Of a stretch of DNA of 64,000 nt, positions 1 to 12,309 are shown piece after piece. The DNA comes from Marisa cornuarietis (Eukaryota > Mollusca > Gastropoda > Architaenioglossa > Ampullariidae). Positions within the stretch are counted from its first letter, which is position 1. Every line of letters starts with the position of its first letter. The DNA lies in contig SMMW01000622.1 in the NCBI GenBank assembly GCA_004794655.1, positions 13,991,157 to 14,055,156 of the forward strand, given 5' to 3'. Both the position numbers and the translations under genes were made by a program. The notes beneath the pieces are model-generated. The model was not told the DNA's origin. It worked only from the letters and a program-made list of their open reading frames with translations, and searched no databases.

Positions 1-465
1 TATTTGAAAACTTCTAATTCTCATTCACTTTTTTCCCCTTCTGCTCTCCCCCCCCCTCATCTCTCTCTCTCTGCACGACTGTCCTTACTATTGCAATGGC
101 ACTAGAAATGTGACTCTACAGTCAAGATTACAAACGTCAGGTTCACTAACCCGAGGTCAGACTCATGTCCAAAAGGACATATAAATGTACTTTAAGTAAT
201 ATTGCCTTACGATTGAGTGCATTTTCCGTACATGTAAACTCCAACGTCCACACATGACAAGAAAAAAAAACTAACCACGATGTGCTTAGTGGCGGTTTCA
301 GGATTGCTCTTCCGTCATCTGTAATGATCATCGCAGATACTTTTACATCTAAAAACATGTTTTTTTTATATTTTCGCTACCGCGCACTCGCTGTACCGAC
401 TGTCAGAATGAGCAGACGAGCCAGTGCTCACTCCATCCACTTGCGCACTGCGGCAGCAGCAATAA

Positions 466-497
<32 letters not shown>

Positions 498-2385
498 GCA
501 GACCTGTGGATGTCGAGACTACAGAAGGCGAAAATCTCAACAGAAACCCTGAAGACCTGGCAGCGCGTCATGGTCAAAACCCCACATGCCGCCAAATCCC
601 CCTGTCACCCAAGTCACAGCAACAGCAACAGCCCAGTTACTAGCCCTTTGTTTAGCACGCCCACGTGATTAAACTAGGATCTTTTGGAGATGCCAAAACC
701 AAAAGAAAAACGCCTTATGAAGAACAGACTTGTGGGCCCTTTCATTTAGGAATTGGGAAAAGGGGAGATATGGCATTCGACTGCTTTCTGTCCAGCAAAT
801 TTACTTGAGCATCATGACGGCCAGGACCGTCTTTATTTATGTTTCGGCAGGCCTGTAACAATGAAAGTGGAGAGGTGTATGAATGCGGGGGTAGGAATCT
901 TGTCCAGTCTGCAGTTACATAAGAGAGATTGTTCACAGAACCACTGCACCGTGGAACAGACGGCCTTTTTCGACTTTCATCTGGTAGTGCTTTTAGTAAA
1001 ACCCTTACAGTATCGTGATAAACACTGAAAAATACATTTTTGAAAGAATGGATTTTTCTGTGATTAACCCCTCCTCCCCCCCCAGGGCGTAATAGTGGTA
1101 GAACTGCAAATTTTCGGTTATAAAGGAGACGTTGATAATACCTTTAAAAGCGATGGGTAGGTGATACAGTGGTCTGCTACACCATCTTCCCCATCCCCAA
1201 CACACACACACACAGAATTTTAGAGTTGAATTCCATGTAATATATTCCTAGGAATTGATGCAAAAAGTAGGGGAGATAATATTTACCCACCGCTGTCTAA
1301 GCAGAGCTCGAGATAGGGGGTAGAGTTAGTGGAAGTGTGAAGAGCTGAAAAACTTGCAACTTACCGATAGAGTACAGGTATCCCTATATGGTTATAGCGT
1401 ACGATGCTTCGTCCCCACCCACCCCTCACACATGCACTTCCCCACCGATCTTCGTAATTACGTCCCTTTGGCAGCACTGGCTCCCAGCAGCGGTTAGCTC
1501 AACCGCTGCCGCGCAAGCTGCTGTGAGTTTGTCGAACAATCCTGTGCCGTCAACTAGTAGCCGCTAGTTATAAATCACGTGCTGACTGCGGGGCCGCTAG
1601 ATCAAAAGGAAACAAAGGCACCTGCAGTCTCCGCGGAGCGTCCACCACACCAGGCGTTTGTTGGAAATACTTGAAAACAGCAAACAGCTCCTAGCCATCC
1701 ATCAGCCTTCTCCCCACGAATCGACTGCTGCATGCAGCGCCACCTATGATATTCGGGTGATCGACAAAATTAGTACCTGGCCACCGCTAGCCTACCCACT
1801 CACCCACCCGCCAAATGGTGGGGTGGGGGAAGGGAAGGGGGATGAGTGGGTATGGAAAGGGATTTATTGTCATTTCAGTTTGCTTTCTTGCTCCGCGCAA
1901 TTTTTTCCTCCCCTTCTAATCAACTAAATCGTGGCGGTCGTGGACTTAATAATTTCCACATCGACCATGAATCACTGCTCCTGTGCTCGGATGTAAATGT
2001 GAGCTGTCGATATTACGCTGTCAGCTGGATCGTTGGAGACAATGTTATATAATGTCAGCCTTCCACACTAGCACCATATTTTTTAAGCAGACCAGACCAG
2101 AAAAGTAATAGAATGTAAGCCAGGCTCCACCGGCACAGTGACAAATGGGTCTTAGCAGACATTGTTACACAATACCAGCCTTCGGTGAAATCTTGAGAAC
2201 TGAATACATATGGTACATTCCTACCTTTCAGTAAGACATTACGAACTGGTTTCCACAAGATGTAGTATTTTAGTCATATCAGATTCATCTGGATAAAACC
2301 GGTAGTTGAATGGTATCTCCCTCTCCATCATATATGACATTGAACATACAGATTCCCATGCAGTCCACACTGAAATGGAAGCGTG
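1..2385. other. Gene-free stretch
   Basis: No exon with plausible splice sites or a recognisable protein was found on either strand. The stretch contains a CT-rich start, a CAG/CAA-rich tract near 451-500 and a short (CA)n at 1201-1214. The longest open frames are driven by the CAG tract or by chance. Confidence 0.6.
451..500. repeat. CAG-rich microsatellite
   Basis: Imperfect CAG/CAA trinucleotide run. Read as protein it gives an alanine run in one frame, but the surrounding frame has no other coding signal, so it is treated as simple repeat. Confidence 0.85.
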
Positions 2386-2784
2386 TTCGACGTTCGGTTT
2401 GAACAGCGTGCTCTTACTGAATTCTTAAAAAAGCAGATTAAGTTCCTCCAGTTGAAATTCCGCAGACTTTCTAGAAAAAGGAACAGCAATAAAAGTTATC
2501 TTGAAACTCTTACCGCATTAAAAAGCAGAAATAATGGGATTGAAATAAGAAATAAAACATTTCTTCAACACAACAACGCCAGGCCTCAAAGAAGGACAGC
2601 AACCAGCGAGGCAACTCAGTGCTTGAACTTTACAGGGCTGCTGCATCCACTGCATAGGGCAGACCTGGCTCCTAGTTATCTCCACCTGTTCCAAAACGTA
2701 AAAGAACTCTTGAAGGGCCATGTGAGGAAGAGGAAAAGTCTGCAGCGAGGAAATGGTTTCAAAATCAAAACACCGACATTTTAA
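2386..2784 (+). pseudogene. Degraded mariner-like transposase relic
   Basis: The frame beginning at 2386 gives an N-terminal segment FEQRALTEFLKK, which resembles the start of mariner transposases. Further on comes FLQHNNARPQ, then HPLHRADLAPSYLHLF. That order matches the mariner block around the second catalytic aspartate (family form HDNARPH followed by PYSPDLAPSDYHLF). The first Asp of the block reads Asn and the spacing between the N-terminal and catalytic parts is far too short, so most of the transposase (about 340 residues in the family) is missing. No start codon or terminal inverted repeats were identified. This is a dead fragment of a cut-and-paste transposon. Confidence 0.7.
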
Positions 2785-3240
2785 AGGACGGAATTCAAAA
2801 ACCAGTGTGACATTGTCGAAAGTATACTGAAATGTGAAGTGATTGCGTAGAAAAATAATTATAAAGCTTTGAAAATAATTCACGTTCATTTTATATTTTA
2901 GTGGAGGGAAAACTTACCAAGTGGCCTCGTAACAATGTTATGTGCTGCTAACCTACATCGAGAATTGTTTTAATACTGACTGTCACATCAGCTTTCAACG
3001 ATTCAAGGAAAGAACAGATGTACAACCGATAACTAGTTTACAGTGGAAAAAAATATGGTGGCAAGATTAAGCAGTATTCAGAAGGCGCATGTAATTTATT
3101 GATAATGATAAAAAACGCTGGAACATGGTATGCTATTACAGAATTAATGGGGTGCAATTATTTGCTAATGTGCAAAGCTCAGTGAAAGATGTTTCTCCGA
3201 ATTTGAGTGAATATCCCTCTTCCATGTTCTCGAGGCACAC

Positions 3241-3379
3241 GCCTACAAACATTACAACGCACAGAAATATGTCAAACTCATGGTGTTACAATAGGCTGTT
3301 CCTTGTTCTCCCAGTGACCGAGGCCTATTCTGATGTCCCTGTTAATGACCTCTTTCTGTGCATAGTGGTTTTTGTAGCG
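3241..3379. repeat. Fold-back element, family 1, copy A
   Basis: Arm 3241-3276 and arm 3345-3379 are imperfect inverted copies around a core resembling ATGCACAGAAAGAGGTCA. A related inverted pair lies at 33175-33342. The element is probably a non-autonomous DNA transposon or hairpin repeat; its outer ends were not defined. Confidence 0.6.
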
Positions 3380-3531
3380 TAGTGTACGTCCAGAACAAAC
3401 TGGGGGACATTCACACAGAGTTTGGGATCTTGCACTTGGCTTTATCCAGTCACTAGGAAACATGTTTTTCCTCGCTAGTCCTTTAACGACGTTTCACCAC
3501 CTCAGTCATATGGCAGCACAGTACTGACAAA

Positions 3532-3791
3532 GAGAGGGTAAGCTTTTGCCCTGGACCAACATGGGGAACTCAAAGACAAAGGTCTTGTTTCCAAAATTAT
3601 AAAGTGGTGTCAAGTTGTTCAGAACCTGCAGTTGGTACTTCACCCTTGAAGCCGTAGCTACGTGATGTCAAATTTGGCCTGGGGTAAAAAAAAAAAAATG
3701 AAGTAGTGACCGGGGGGTCTGGACATCGCTTTATAACTTCGGAAACAAGTCCTTGAGTTCCCTATTTTGGCCTTGGGAAAGTCTTACTCTC
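3532..3791. repeat. Fold-back element, family 2, complete copy
   Basis: Left arm 3532-3613 and right arm 3719-3791 are inverted copies that pair over roughly 70 bp with mismatches. Both share GGGAACTCAA, then TTGTTTCC, then TTATAAAG. The loop of about 100 bp includes an A-run at 3687-3698. A single arm of the same family is present at 52631-52714, so this is an interspersed MITE-like or fold-back repeat and not a chance hairpin. Confidence 0.65.
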
Positions 3792-3799
3792 AACTTCAT

Positions 3800-6700
3800 A
3801 ACTACGAACACCGGAGGTATTTTTGCTCTTCTAAAGACTCGGCCTTAATTCTTCATTTTGCTTTAACTCCCGCTATATGGTAGGCAAATAAACACAGGTG
3901 TATGCATGCATGTGAGTGAGTGAGTGAGTGAGTGAGTGAGTGAGTGAGTGAGTGAGTGAGTGAGTGAGCAGAAGAATACGCCAGAGAAAAGACAGCGTGG
4001 AAAAAAGCGGAGAAGGGAGAAAGAGGAGAAAAGGAAGAGAGCAATGAACAACAGACTTGGGAGAATTTGGTTTAAATGCAAACAGCGGCAATGAAGTAAT
4101 GTCCATTAGTTTTCCTATCCGATTAAAGGCATCTTCATTCGCCGTTGCTGGTAATAATGGCAACATTGATACAGTCCCTGCTGATGATCACCTGTTTGAA
4201 TAATCACCATGCACCTGCCTTACACATACCCTGTACATGTTCATTCACCGAGCAAATTAGCGTGCACCGCTTTTTTTTTTGCATCAGTATTACGCCCAAC
4301 GAAGGCGCCAAAGCTTTACTTGTAAAATAATAATTTGACAACTTAGGTATTCCAGAGCTGCTCTGAAGTTTTTAATTTTTTCTATTTTATTATTATATTT
4401 TGTTCTGTCACAAGGCGCGATAACTCACTCGCTACAAAAACAAAATTAAGGACTTGTTCTCTTGCATACAACCAGGGAAAACAGACGAAAATAAACGACA
4501 GGGCGCCTTGGATTTCATCTAAAAACTTACCTACAAGGTACACAGTATTTGATCATCTCACCCATCTCTACACCACAGCAATTGGTTAAGGAATGACGCC
4601 TACGTTGACGAAAGCAAGAAAAAATGCGAGTGAACGGTTTGACCCCAAAATCAATGCCGTGGCGGTCTGATCAGCTGCATCCTGTTTATTTCTAGTCTAA
4701 ACGTTGACCACGCGCGATCCAGCAATGAACATAACGAAATGTGTTACAAAGAGCAACGTCTTTCTTACCTGGTGGCCGCGCGCTGCGTCAGACACCTGGC
4801 GGAACGCTCGTCTAGGACCAGTGCTAGTCAGAAACGAGCGTGTGCGCTAGGAGTGCTGACAATACTACTTGCACGTAAATCTCTGGAGCAGGTTCGCCAG
4901 CCCAGGCGGTGACACGTAGCACGCGGTGTTGAGAGATCTTTGAGGCGTGACATCTAAGACAAGAAAGATGACACTGATAGAAACCCGCAGTGCCACGCTT
5001 GGAAAATCACGTCGCCCTCTGACCTACGATTTATGAACATGAAACTGGAGCGCCGCGTGCAAGCTGATAGAGGTGCTGACGTCTCAAGAGTTCGGTGCTC
5101 CCACGCCTACACTTGGCTTCTTGTCTCCATGCTGGCAATCGCCCCAGCAGTTCTTTAAAATGTGAGGGTCAATAGCAAAAGTCACCACTATATGAACACA
5201 AAAAAATAACAAATCCAAACTGCCACCTCAAATAGTGTCCTCACGTTTTGTGTCTGCGTTCGCGTTTGAGCTCGCACGAGTGAGCAAGCCAGACTGAGCG
5301 CGACTAAGAGTGGGACCGGGGCCGCGTGAACAGTCAGGCTAGATGGACCTTGCCACGCTTATGAAACAGAAGCGACTTGGTTGAGTGCTAACCCCTGCTT
5401 GCTGGTTGCTTATGAAGCAGCAGTAGGCTGACTGCTTGTCCCGGCTTGCTGGTGTCTGCGACCGAGTCAGTAACTAAGGCGATATCACAGCGAGCTTCTA
5501 CAAAACGTAAAACGTGGAGGTGGGGTGGGGGGCACATCCTAGGAGAAACTACGTGTTGGAGACGAGATCCGAACACTCAGCGCACAAACCCAACAAAGAG
5601 GCAAAGAGGATTCTCTTTGCACAGAGGAGGCTTACCGAACCACCCCTCCTGTTAGAATTATGAAACTAGTTTCTGACCACGACCGCAAAGGTACAGTCAA
5701 CACATGCTCACTGCATATACATAGGAAGATCCTTGCTTCCGGGGGGAAGGGACGGGCAAAATCCATGCTGACACTAAACGACGTTCACACTTGCACACTA
5801 CAAGAAAAAAGGAAGAGGTGCGTGAGTGCAGCCATGCACACACACGCATACACGGTGGTTGCATCACAACACATGCTGCTTTCAGTGTCAAACGACAAAA
5901 CACTTAACCAGAATAAAGCTCATTGAAAAATGACACACATTTATCGCAACCACAAGAAACTATGTACTATTCAGAATAAGATAAACTGTATAATCATATT
6001 AATCACATCGACGTTTGTAAGTCAGAGTGCCAAAAAACCGCTGTCTTAAATAGTTAATGCCTTTGTTTTGTAGTTAAGTAGTGTTTCTTTCTCTTTTCTT
6101 TAAATCAAGGGCTAGATGTAAAAAAACAAAAACAAAAAAACTTTTGCTTAATTTGTTGCCCTCGTAAATAAAGATGTCATTTGTCTCTCCCTCTGCGCCT
6201 CTACCTTTTTCGTACATTTTTGGGTCGGGGAGGGAAGCAAAAAGATATTTTTGCCCCCTTAGAATGGGCTGATATACACTTTGTCCTTCATTGGGGACAG
6301 GAAACTAGAATATAGGATGACGCTCCGAATATTGTCCGTCTCGGGAGCATACACTCTCTCTCTCTCTTTACATGACAACTATCTTCCTTCATCATTGTCG
6401 GTAAGACATTAAATATCTCGGCCGAGCCGGCGCACGCGCACGAGGGTTGATTTGAAAACGACGCAAAAGTCAGGTGGGTGAAACGCTGACGTCAGCCCTT
6501 GATGTCAACACTAAATGGTGTCACAATGGGGAGGGTGAAACTCTGCTATCGCTGTGACTACAGAGCCAGGCGCAGGAAATTGCGTCGCAGTGGTCAAGCT
6601 GACCCGCTGTCGTGCAGGGAGATCTCTTGCAGCATTGTATCATCATGCACCAGACTTTAGACCGAAGAACTTTGTCATATTCTCATCCCACCCTGTCTTC

Positions 6701-8157
6701 CCCACCTCCCCCTTCTCTCTCTCACTCTGTGCGTGCGTGTGCGTGCGCAGTTATTCACAAACATTCCCTCCTCTGTTATCACAATCATAACACACACGGC
6801 GACACTGTATATAAAGATACCCCATCGTTGCTGACCAGTGATGTCAATGAGGTTGAGGACGCCAAGGCAACGAAAACGAGGACGCCACTCGATTCACGAC
6901 CTTTCAGAGACAGGCTTTTCAGTCTGTTTATCACTCAGCGATGGGCAAGATAAAGCAGTCGAGATACCGCGTGCGCGTTCGTCATCCAACACGCCTCATC
7001 AGAGCATGGGCACACGGACGTTAACTCTCCGACAAGAAGAATCAGCAGTTGTTTCCCTTTTATTAACAGCAAGTACTCGGCTGTTTACAGGGTTTTCTTA
7101 CCTTCAAGCTGTATTAACTGTTCAACTGCATATCTAAAATATCTGCGATTTTTTTCCAGAGGAAAGGAAGCTAACTCTCCATGAAGGCGTCATATGGTTG
7201 CCGTCCCCGATGATATTATTCAATTGCAATCGATATCTAGCCATCCCTCACCCTCCCCGAACTACCCTCCACAAACACACAGCCCATTTTACACTGACGC
7301 AATATTCCCAACAACCACATTATTTTCATTAACCACCAGACCATCTTCATTACCATTTATCTTTTCCCCGTTCTCTCCGCTTTTAAAAAACGATGACTTT
7401 ACGGGGGATTTTACGGGGGGTGGGGGAATAAAGACCATTAAACTGGATGGTTTATATTCAGAAATGATTTTTTTCCCGACAGTATGATTGCAGCATTTCT
7501 GTGGCATGCCCTGCCCAAAGCACTATGTCTGAAGACTCGTCTTTATATGGCGGAAGTTCATCACCTCAAGGTTCACTGCCTGTAAGGTTTACTTTCGCAC
7601 CTCTTACGACTTGTGTCGTAAAGCAAATGTTGGCAAAGCCAAAACGATCTGAATGCTTTAGTGCTGCGTGGGGGTTTTATCCCAGTGCTCAACTCAAACA
7701 GGGTGCGGGACACAAAGCAAATTTGGCGCTAAACCTTGAGGGTGCTGCACAGAACGCGGTGAAAATCATCCATCCAATCAGTTATACAGTCGTCACTCCA
7801 CCCACCCCACGCAAAGGGAGAATGATGTGCGCTGTAAAATTCTGATAGCCAAAAGGTCGATCAGTGCGAAGGGAATATGAATGCCGACGTACCGGGGTAA
7901 CAATTGATGAAGTGCTGAGCTGTATGAACGAAAGTAAGAAGAAAGGAAGTAAAGAAAGAAAAAAAGACAAACAGCGATTCTCACGAACACTCGCTGTACA
8001 CCTCGCCCACAATATCACGAGCCAAGAGCATAATTGTCACCCTCCAAAACCCAGGCCGCGATTTGATGCTGATTATCTGACAAAATTTCAGACGGCGCAA
8101 AGAAGAGCATTAGGTGCGAAGCGCACATCCAGCAACCCAAAAAACTCCCAGTGAGTC
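3800..8157. other. Gene-free stretch with a GC-richer block
   Basis: No recognisable protein-coding exon. The block at about 4740-5340 is richer in CG dinucleotides than its surroundings. It contains, on the minus strand, CAG followed by GTAAGA (donor at about 4770), which could be the first exon of a leftward gene outside this window, but no coding exon supports it. The rest holds simple repeats and unremarkable sequence. Confidence 0.5.
3911..3968. repeat. (GTGA)n microsatellite
   Basis: About 14 uninterrupted GTGA units. Open frames crossing it on the minus strand (THSL repeats) are artefacts of the tetranucleotide. Confidence 0.95.
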
Positions 8158-8690
8158 TGTAAGATTCCAGCAGCGACTCCAGCTATAACTACAAAGCTGG
8201 GATCAACGTTCTTAGTTATGCTGCAAGCCACCTCAACAACAGGACAGAAATTATACCAAAACATATCGCAGGCTATTGTCTGCACTAGAAGCCCTCAGTG
8301 CCAGCGATTCGAACCAGAGCCTGGAAAAGCTGAAGCATCAGCTTCGAACCCTTGGCAAGGCATCCACTACTGTATTTCACTGGATGCCTGCTCTCAGTGT
8401 AGTCGGCGGCAAAGAGAAGGCCGACATGCGTGCTAGGAAAAGGAAGGCAGCAGGAAGGAGCAGCCAGTCCTTTCAAGAGGTCAAAATCCTCATCATGTAC
8501 AGACAGAAGCAAAACTTCTCCAACAAGAACTCTTACTACAAACCACACCAAGATTCACTCTATCCACTCAGTCGTGTTCTGTGTCCGCCTCCAAGTCTAC
8601 AGACTCCATTAAGGTTTGTGGAACATCCGAGGACCTGAGCAAAACTCCCCAGCTAATGGCACAATGCGGACTTCAGGCATGAAATAATCC
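8158..8690 (+). pseudogene. LINE relic: RNase H domain and C-terminal tail
   Basis: In the plus strand 8216-8270 reads AASHLNNRTEIIPKHIA. After a frame break come SALEALSASDSNQSLEKL and TVFHWMPALSVVGGKEKADM. This is the order seen in RNase H domains of I/Jockey-type non-LTR retrotransposons (family form WIPAHSGVxGNEKADxLA). The downstream segment containing YYKPHQDSLYPLSR and a KVCGTSE piece fits the region after RNase H in those elements. There is at least one frameshift or deletion near 8270 and several substitutions in the His-Ser-Gly motif. No reverse transcriptase is left next to it. It is a decayed fragment, transcribed if at all only by chance. Confidence 0.7.
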
Positions 8691-8699
8691 GCTTAAATC

Positions 8700-11600
8700 G
8701 AAGAAGAGGAGTCATGGAGAAAGATGAAGGATAGAGTAATAGGTGTTTTATGCGGACTGCGGCTATACCACGGCTTTAGAGGCATCAAATAAAGTGGTTT
8801 CCGTGTGACCACTTCCAGTAACAAATGATAAAGACATTCACTGTATTGGGCTAGGCTCTATCGGTTAGGAACCCTAATAAATACACGTAATGCGAGACAA
8901 AGATAGCAAAACGGATATGTTTAACTCCTGATTTTCATCTCAACACGTGCTGCTAGATCTATTCAGCTTCTCTCGCAGATGCCGCCATTTCTTTACATGG
9001 ATAGCTGAAAGCCAGCAGACGACACATCTCCAATCTATCAATCCTACCGTGCGATATGAATGGTTCACATCAAACTGGCAAGGATCGGACAGCGCTGGCG
9101 CCTGTCCCGCCGTCCCATGGTAGTTATATGTACTGCTTAGTGTGCTCCGCCAAGCGGCCTCGTCCGAGATGTTCATTTTCATGGCGTCTTTGGCGATCGC
9201 GCAATGGCACGGACAATCAGGAGACCGAGATAATACCATTTCAAATGGAGTCATTTCCACACGAAAGAGTACGTTCTCTTATGGAAACATTCTCAGACAT
9301 GGTGTAGTATTTTGCAGTCTTAGCTTCACTTTGACAGATAAATGCCAGTGTCTGTATAAATTTGATGATAACGCTTGCTTTAGCGTGTTGAACGAGATGA
9401 GCCACAGCTCATCTAATTTATATCACACGACACATCAAGCAAAAACACGCAAAAAAAAATCTCCAAGAACAAACGAAAAACAATGCTAAGACAAGGAGGA
9501 AGAGAAGATATACAAAGGTCAAGGTAAAAAAGAAATAAGTAGCAACATAAGCAATAAAATGGTCAAAGCAACCTGCATGCTGGTCTCAGGCGGTGAGACT
9601 GTGGCAAGATGGAGACGCTGCTGCTAATCCATGGTATCGAGTAAAAATAGAACAGACTTTTCCGACGGGGAACATCTTCCCTCCCATATCTCGCATGTAT
9701 CAGTGATACCGCAGACTAGTGCCAACAGCGAAGAAGCACACGGTGCAGTAGCAACATACAGGAAATTTTTTTTTCTTTGAGGGATGGGGTGGTGGGGGTG
9801 GGAAGGCGATGTAGGAGCCCAGTCAGGCGTCAGGAATGCCGCCCTCCGCTCTTCACGGACAGAATGTAAACACAAACATCGCTCGTCTTCGTACGCCACA
9901 TCTCTTACACTTCCACCCCATCCACCAACCGCCGCCAGCTGCATCGATGACGCGGCATGGCACAGGAACCTCCGACACCTGGTCAACGCTATACCTGCGT
10001 TACCTACAGCTCTTGTTGCAAGTGCCACCACCGCCAGCTGATGCCCCCACCCCCACACATACACATAAAACAACACTGTAGGGCGGTGCTGTCGGTGCGT
10101 GTTATACCAGCAGTACTCCGACACGAGGTGCATCCAGGGTAGTACGCTCTCTCGCTCTCCACCACTGCAAAACGTGTTCAATCAAGTTTTCGCTGCACGC
10201 GAGTGGCAGGTATAGATCTACCACTTGTCGACGCCTGTTTGTGAAGATGGATTCGGCGGCGAAGCGCCCTCGACTGATTTATCTCCCATTGTAGAGCCAG
10301 GCGGGTGACTTTGACAGTAGTGCACTCGGCTACCTGCCCTAGTTAAGCGCTGAACACATTGCGCTACAGCTTCTCTCTCTCTCTCTCTCACACGCACACA
10401 ATCCTGGCCGTTTTCACTTACTTTTTATGTGCACACTTCCACAGTCCCTAAGGTACATACACTGGTTGCCGAGGAAATAGGGGTGGTTTTCCACTTCCAG
10501 GTAGCTCCCGTCGCGGTGCTGACACCGGGTCGGGCGTAGCAACAGAAACGGCTCAACTGTACCCGTGCATGCGTTTTAAGTGGGTGACTGTTTCAACACA
10601 CGCACAAGCACTTTTAAGACAGATCGCGTTTATCGACCTTCACAAAACACGGCGTCCCGTAACTCACGACTCGTGGGGGTCAAGCCTGTCCTCGAGCAGG
10701 GAGGGCTAGGGTGGGGGTGGAGAGAATAGGCAGAGTGGGGCTGCTTTCTTTCATCTTTGTAACACTGAAGCATGGCTGCCACCTGATGTCTGGGCCAGCA
10801 CACACCCTTGAGACTGTCGAGAACCGCACCACCATTTGCAGACTCAAGAGTAGCATATGGCCGCCATTTTCAAGGCTTCTATTGTCTACCTAATTCCTCT
10901 ATTGTCTACCCGATCTGTGTGTGTGTGTGTGCGTGCGTGCGTGCGTGTTCTCGCACCCGCGTACGAGTCTCCGTGTCCGGTGGGGACAGAAGGAACTCTC
11001 TTTAAAAATAAGTTTTTTTTTAATCCAAGCACAGCCGCTACATTTTTCCCCGTTTTGTCTCGGTCGCAATAATATATCGTTTTCTCACATGTTTACAACG
11101 GCGTGTCACAATGTCCGGGGAAAAAACTCCGAATACAATACAAGCGCACACGAATGCACACACACACACACTTCCGCGAAGGACCTTTGACCTGGTTAAG
11201 AAGCATGCCCAAGATAGATATGCATACATGCCTCTACATAACCGATACAGCAGCATCTAGTTAAATTATACATGCAGTCGCCGTCACGGCAAAAAATGTA
11301 TACAATCGTTGACACCAAGAGCAACGTCGACCACGCGTAACTTTTCCTATCTGACACTACCTGTATCACGTATGTCGCCACGCTAACTGGTTTTCCACCT
11401 TAATTCTAACAAATCTACAAGAACTACTTTTTCAAACCCCCGACCCAGAAACCTAAAATGCACGAAATCACAAAAGTGTGACATGCATTTTGTGAGCTAC
11501 TCAGGTACAACAACTGAACACTCTGACCTCACGACGCGAGAAACAAAACCAGAACAGTTCAGGCCGACAACTGTTTCCCAGGATCGTCGGCTGGTGGCAG

Positions 11601-11845
11601 AAAGAAAATAAAATATCAGGCGGCCAGAAGGACTGTTTGTAATGTCACAACTGTGACGCACTCTCTGTCGAAAGTGATACTGGGTCGACGAACACACCTG
11701 TCGTACAAAGGTACATTCTAAAAGTTTGTTGACGAGATAGTGGGAGCCATTGGATAATCATCACAGCAATCTTGAGCCGACCTTATTGGTCATTCATTCA
11801 GTTTTTTTTAAATATTTTTCCTCTCTATGCTGGTTCAAACTGAGC
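8700..11845. other. Gene-free stretch
   Basis: No convincing exon. The 185-codon open frame on the minus strand at 9624-10181 is low complexity, with no domain and no homology I recognise. A CT/CA run lies at 10371-10400 and a GT/GC run at 10917-10950. Confidence 0.5.
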
Positions 11846-11848
11846 AAT

Positions 11849-12300
11849 AATGTCCATAAGTATTAGTTCTAATTGGTGTCAAACAGAGGGATTTGGCCCC
11901 TTTTTGCGACCAGCAAATTGTCAGAAAAGCTTCCAGCATTTTTTCCATACCAGAACGTGTCCGTGGCGGATAATATGCTTTATTGAGTTCAGGCAAATGT
12001 TCATGCCCGTATGGTAAATAGGCCTCTGTACCCTCTGCAGTCCAGCTGCTCAACCACATAAAAATTGTCAGTTGTGTGTGCGCTTGCAGGTGTCTCTTAA
12101 GAACGGTTTTACACATAAGATTTCATGTCTTTGTGGTTTGCTCAGAAGCACTCCTTGTCTTATCCTTATCTTGTAACTAACACTTTTTCTGTTTCTTTGC
12201 CTCTGTGTAATTTTATTTTGATAATTTTTGTAACTAGACACAATTCCCTAAATTAATTCCTCAGTGGGATTAATAAAGTTTGTCATTTGTTCAGGTTTTT
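11849..12300 (+). repeat. Interspersed repeat R1, copy A
   Basis: This shares several blocks in the same order with 24070-24510, for example GCAAATTGTCAGAAA, CTTCCAGCATTTTT, CCATACCAGAA and CTTATCCTTATCTTGTAACTA, and both end near TGGGATTAATAAAGTT or ATCAATGAAGTT. The end resembles the 3' tails of LINE-type retroelements (a line of the form GGGATTAATAAAG). No coding part is attached. Confidence 0.6.
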
Positions 12301-12309
12301 ATTCTCACT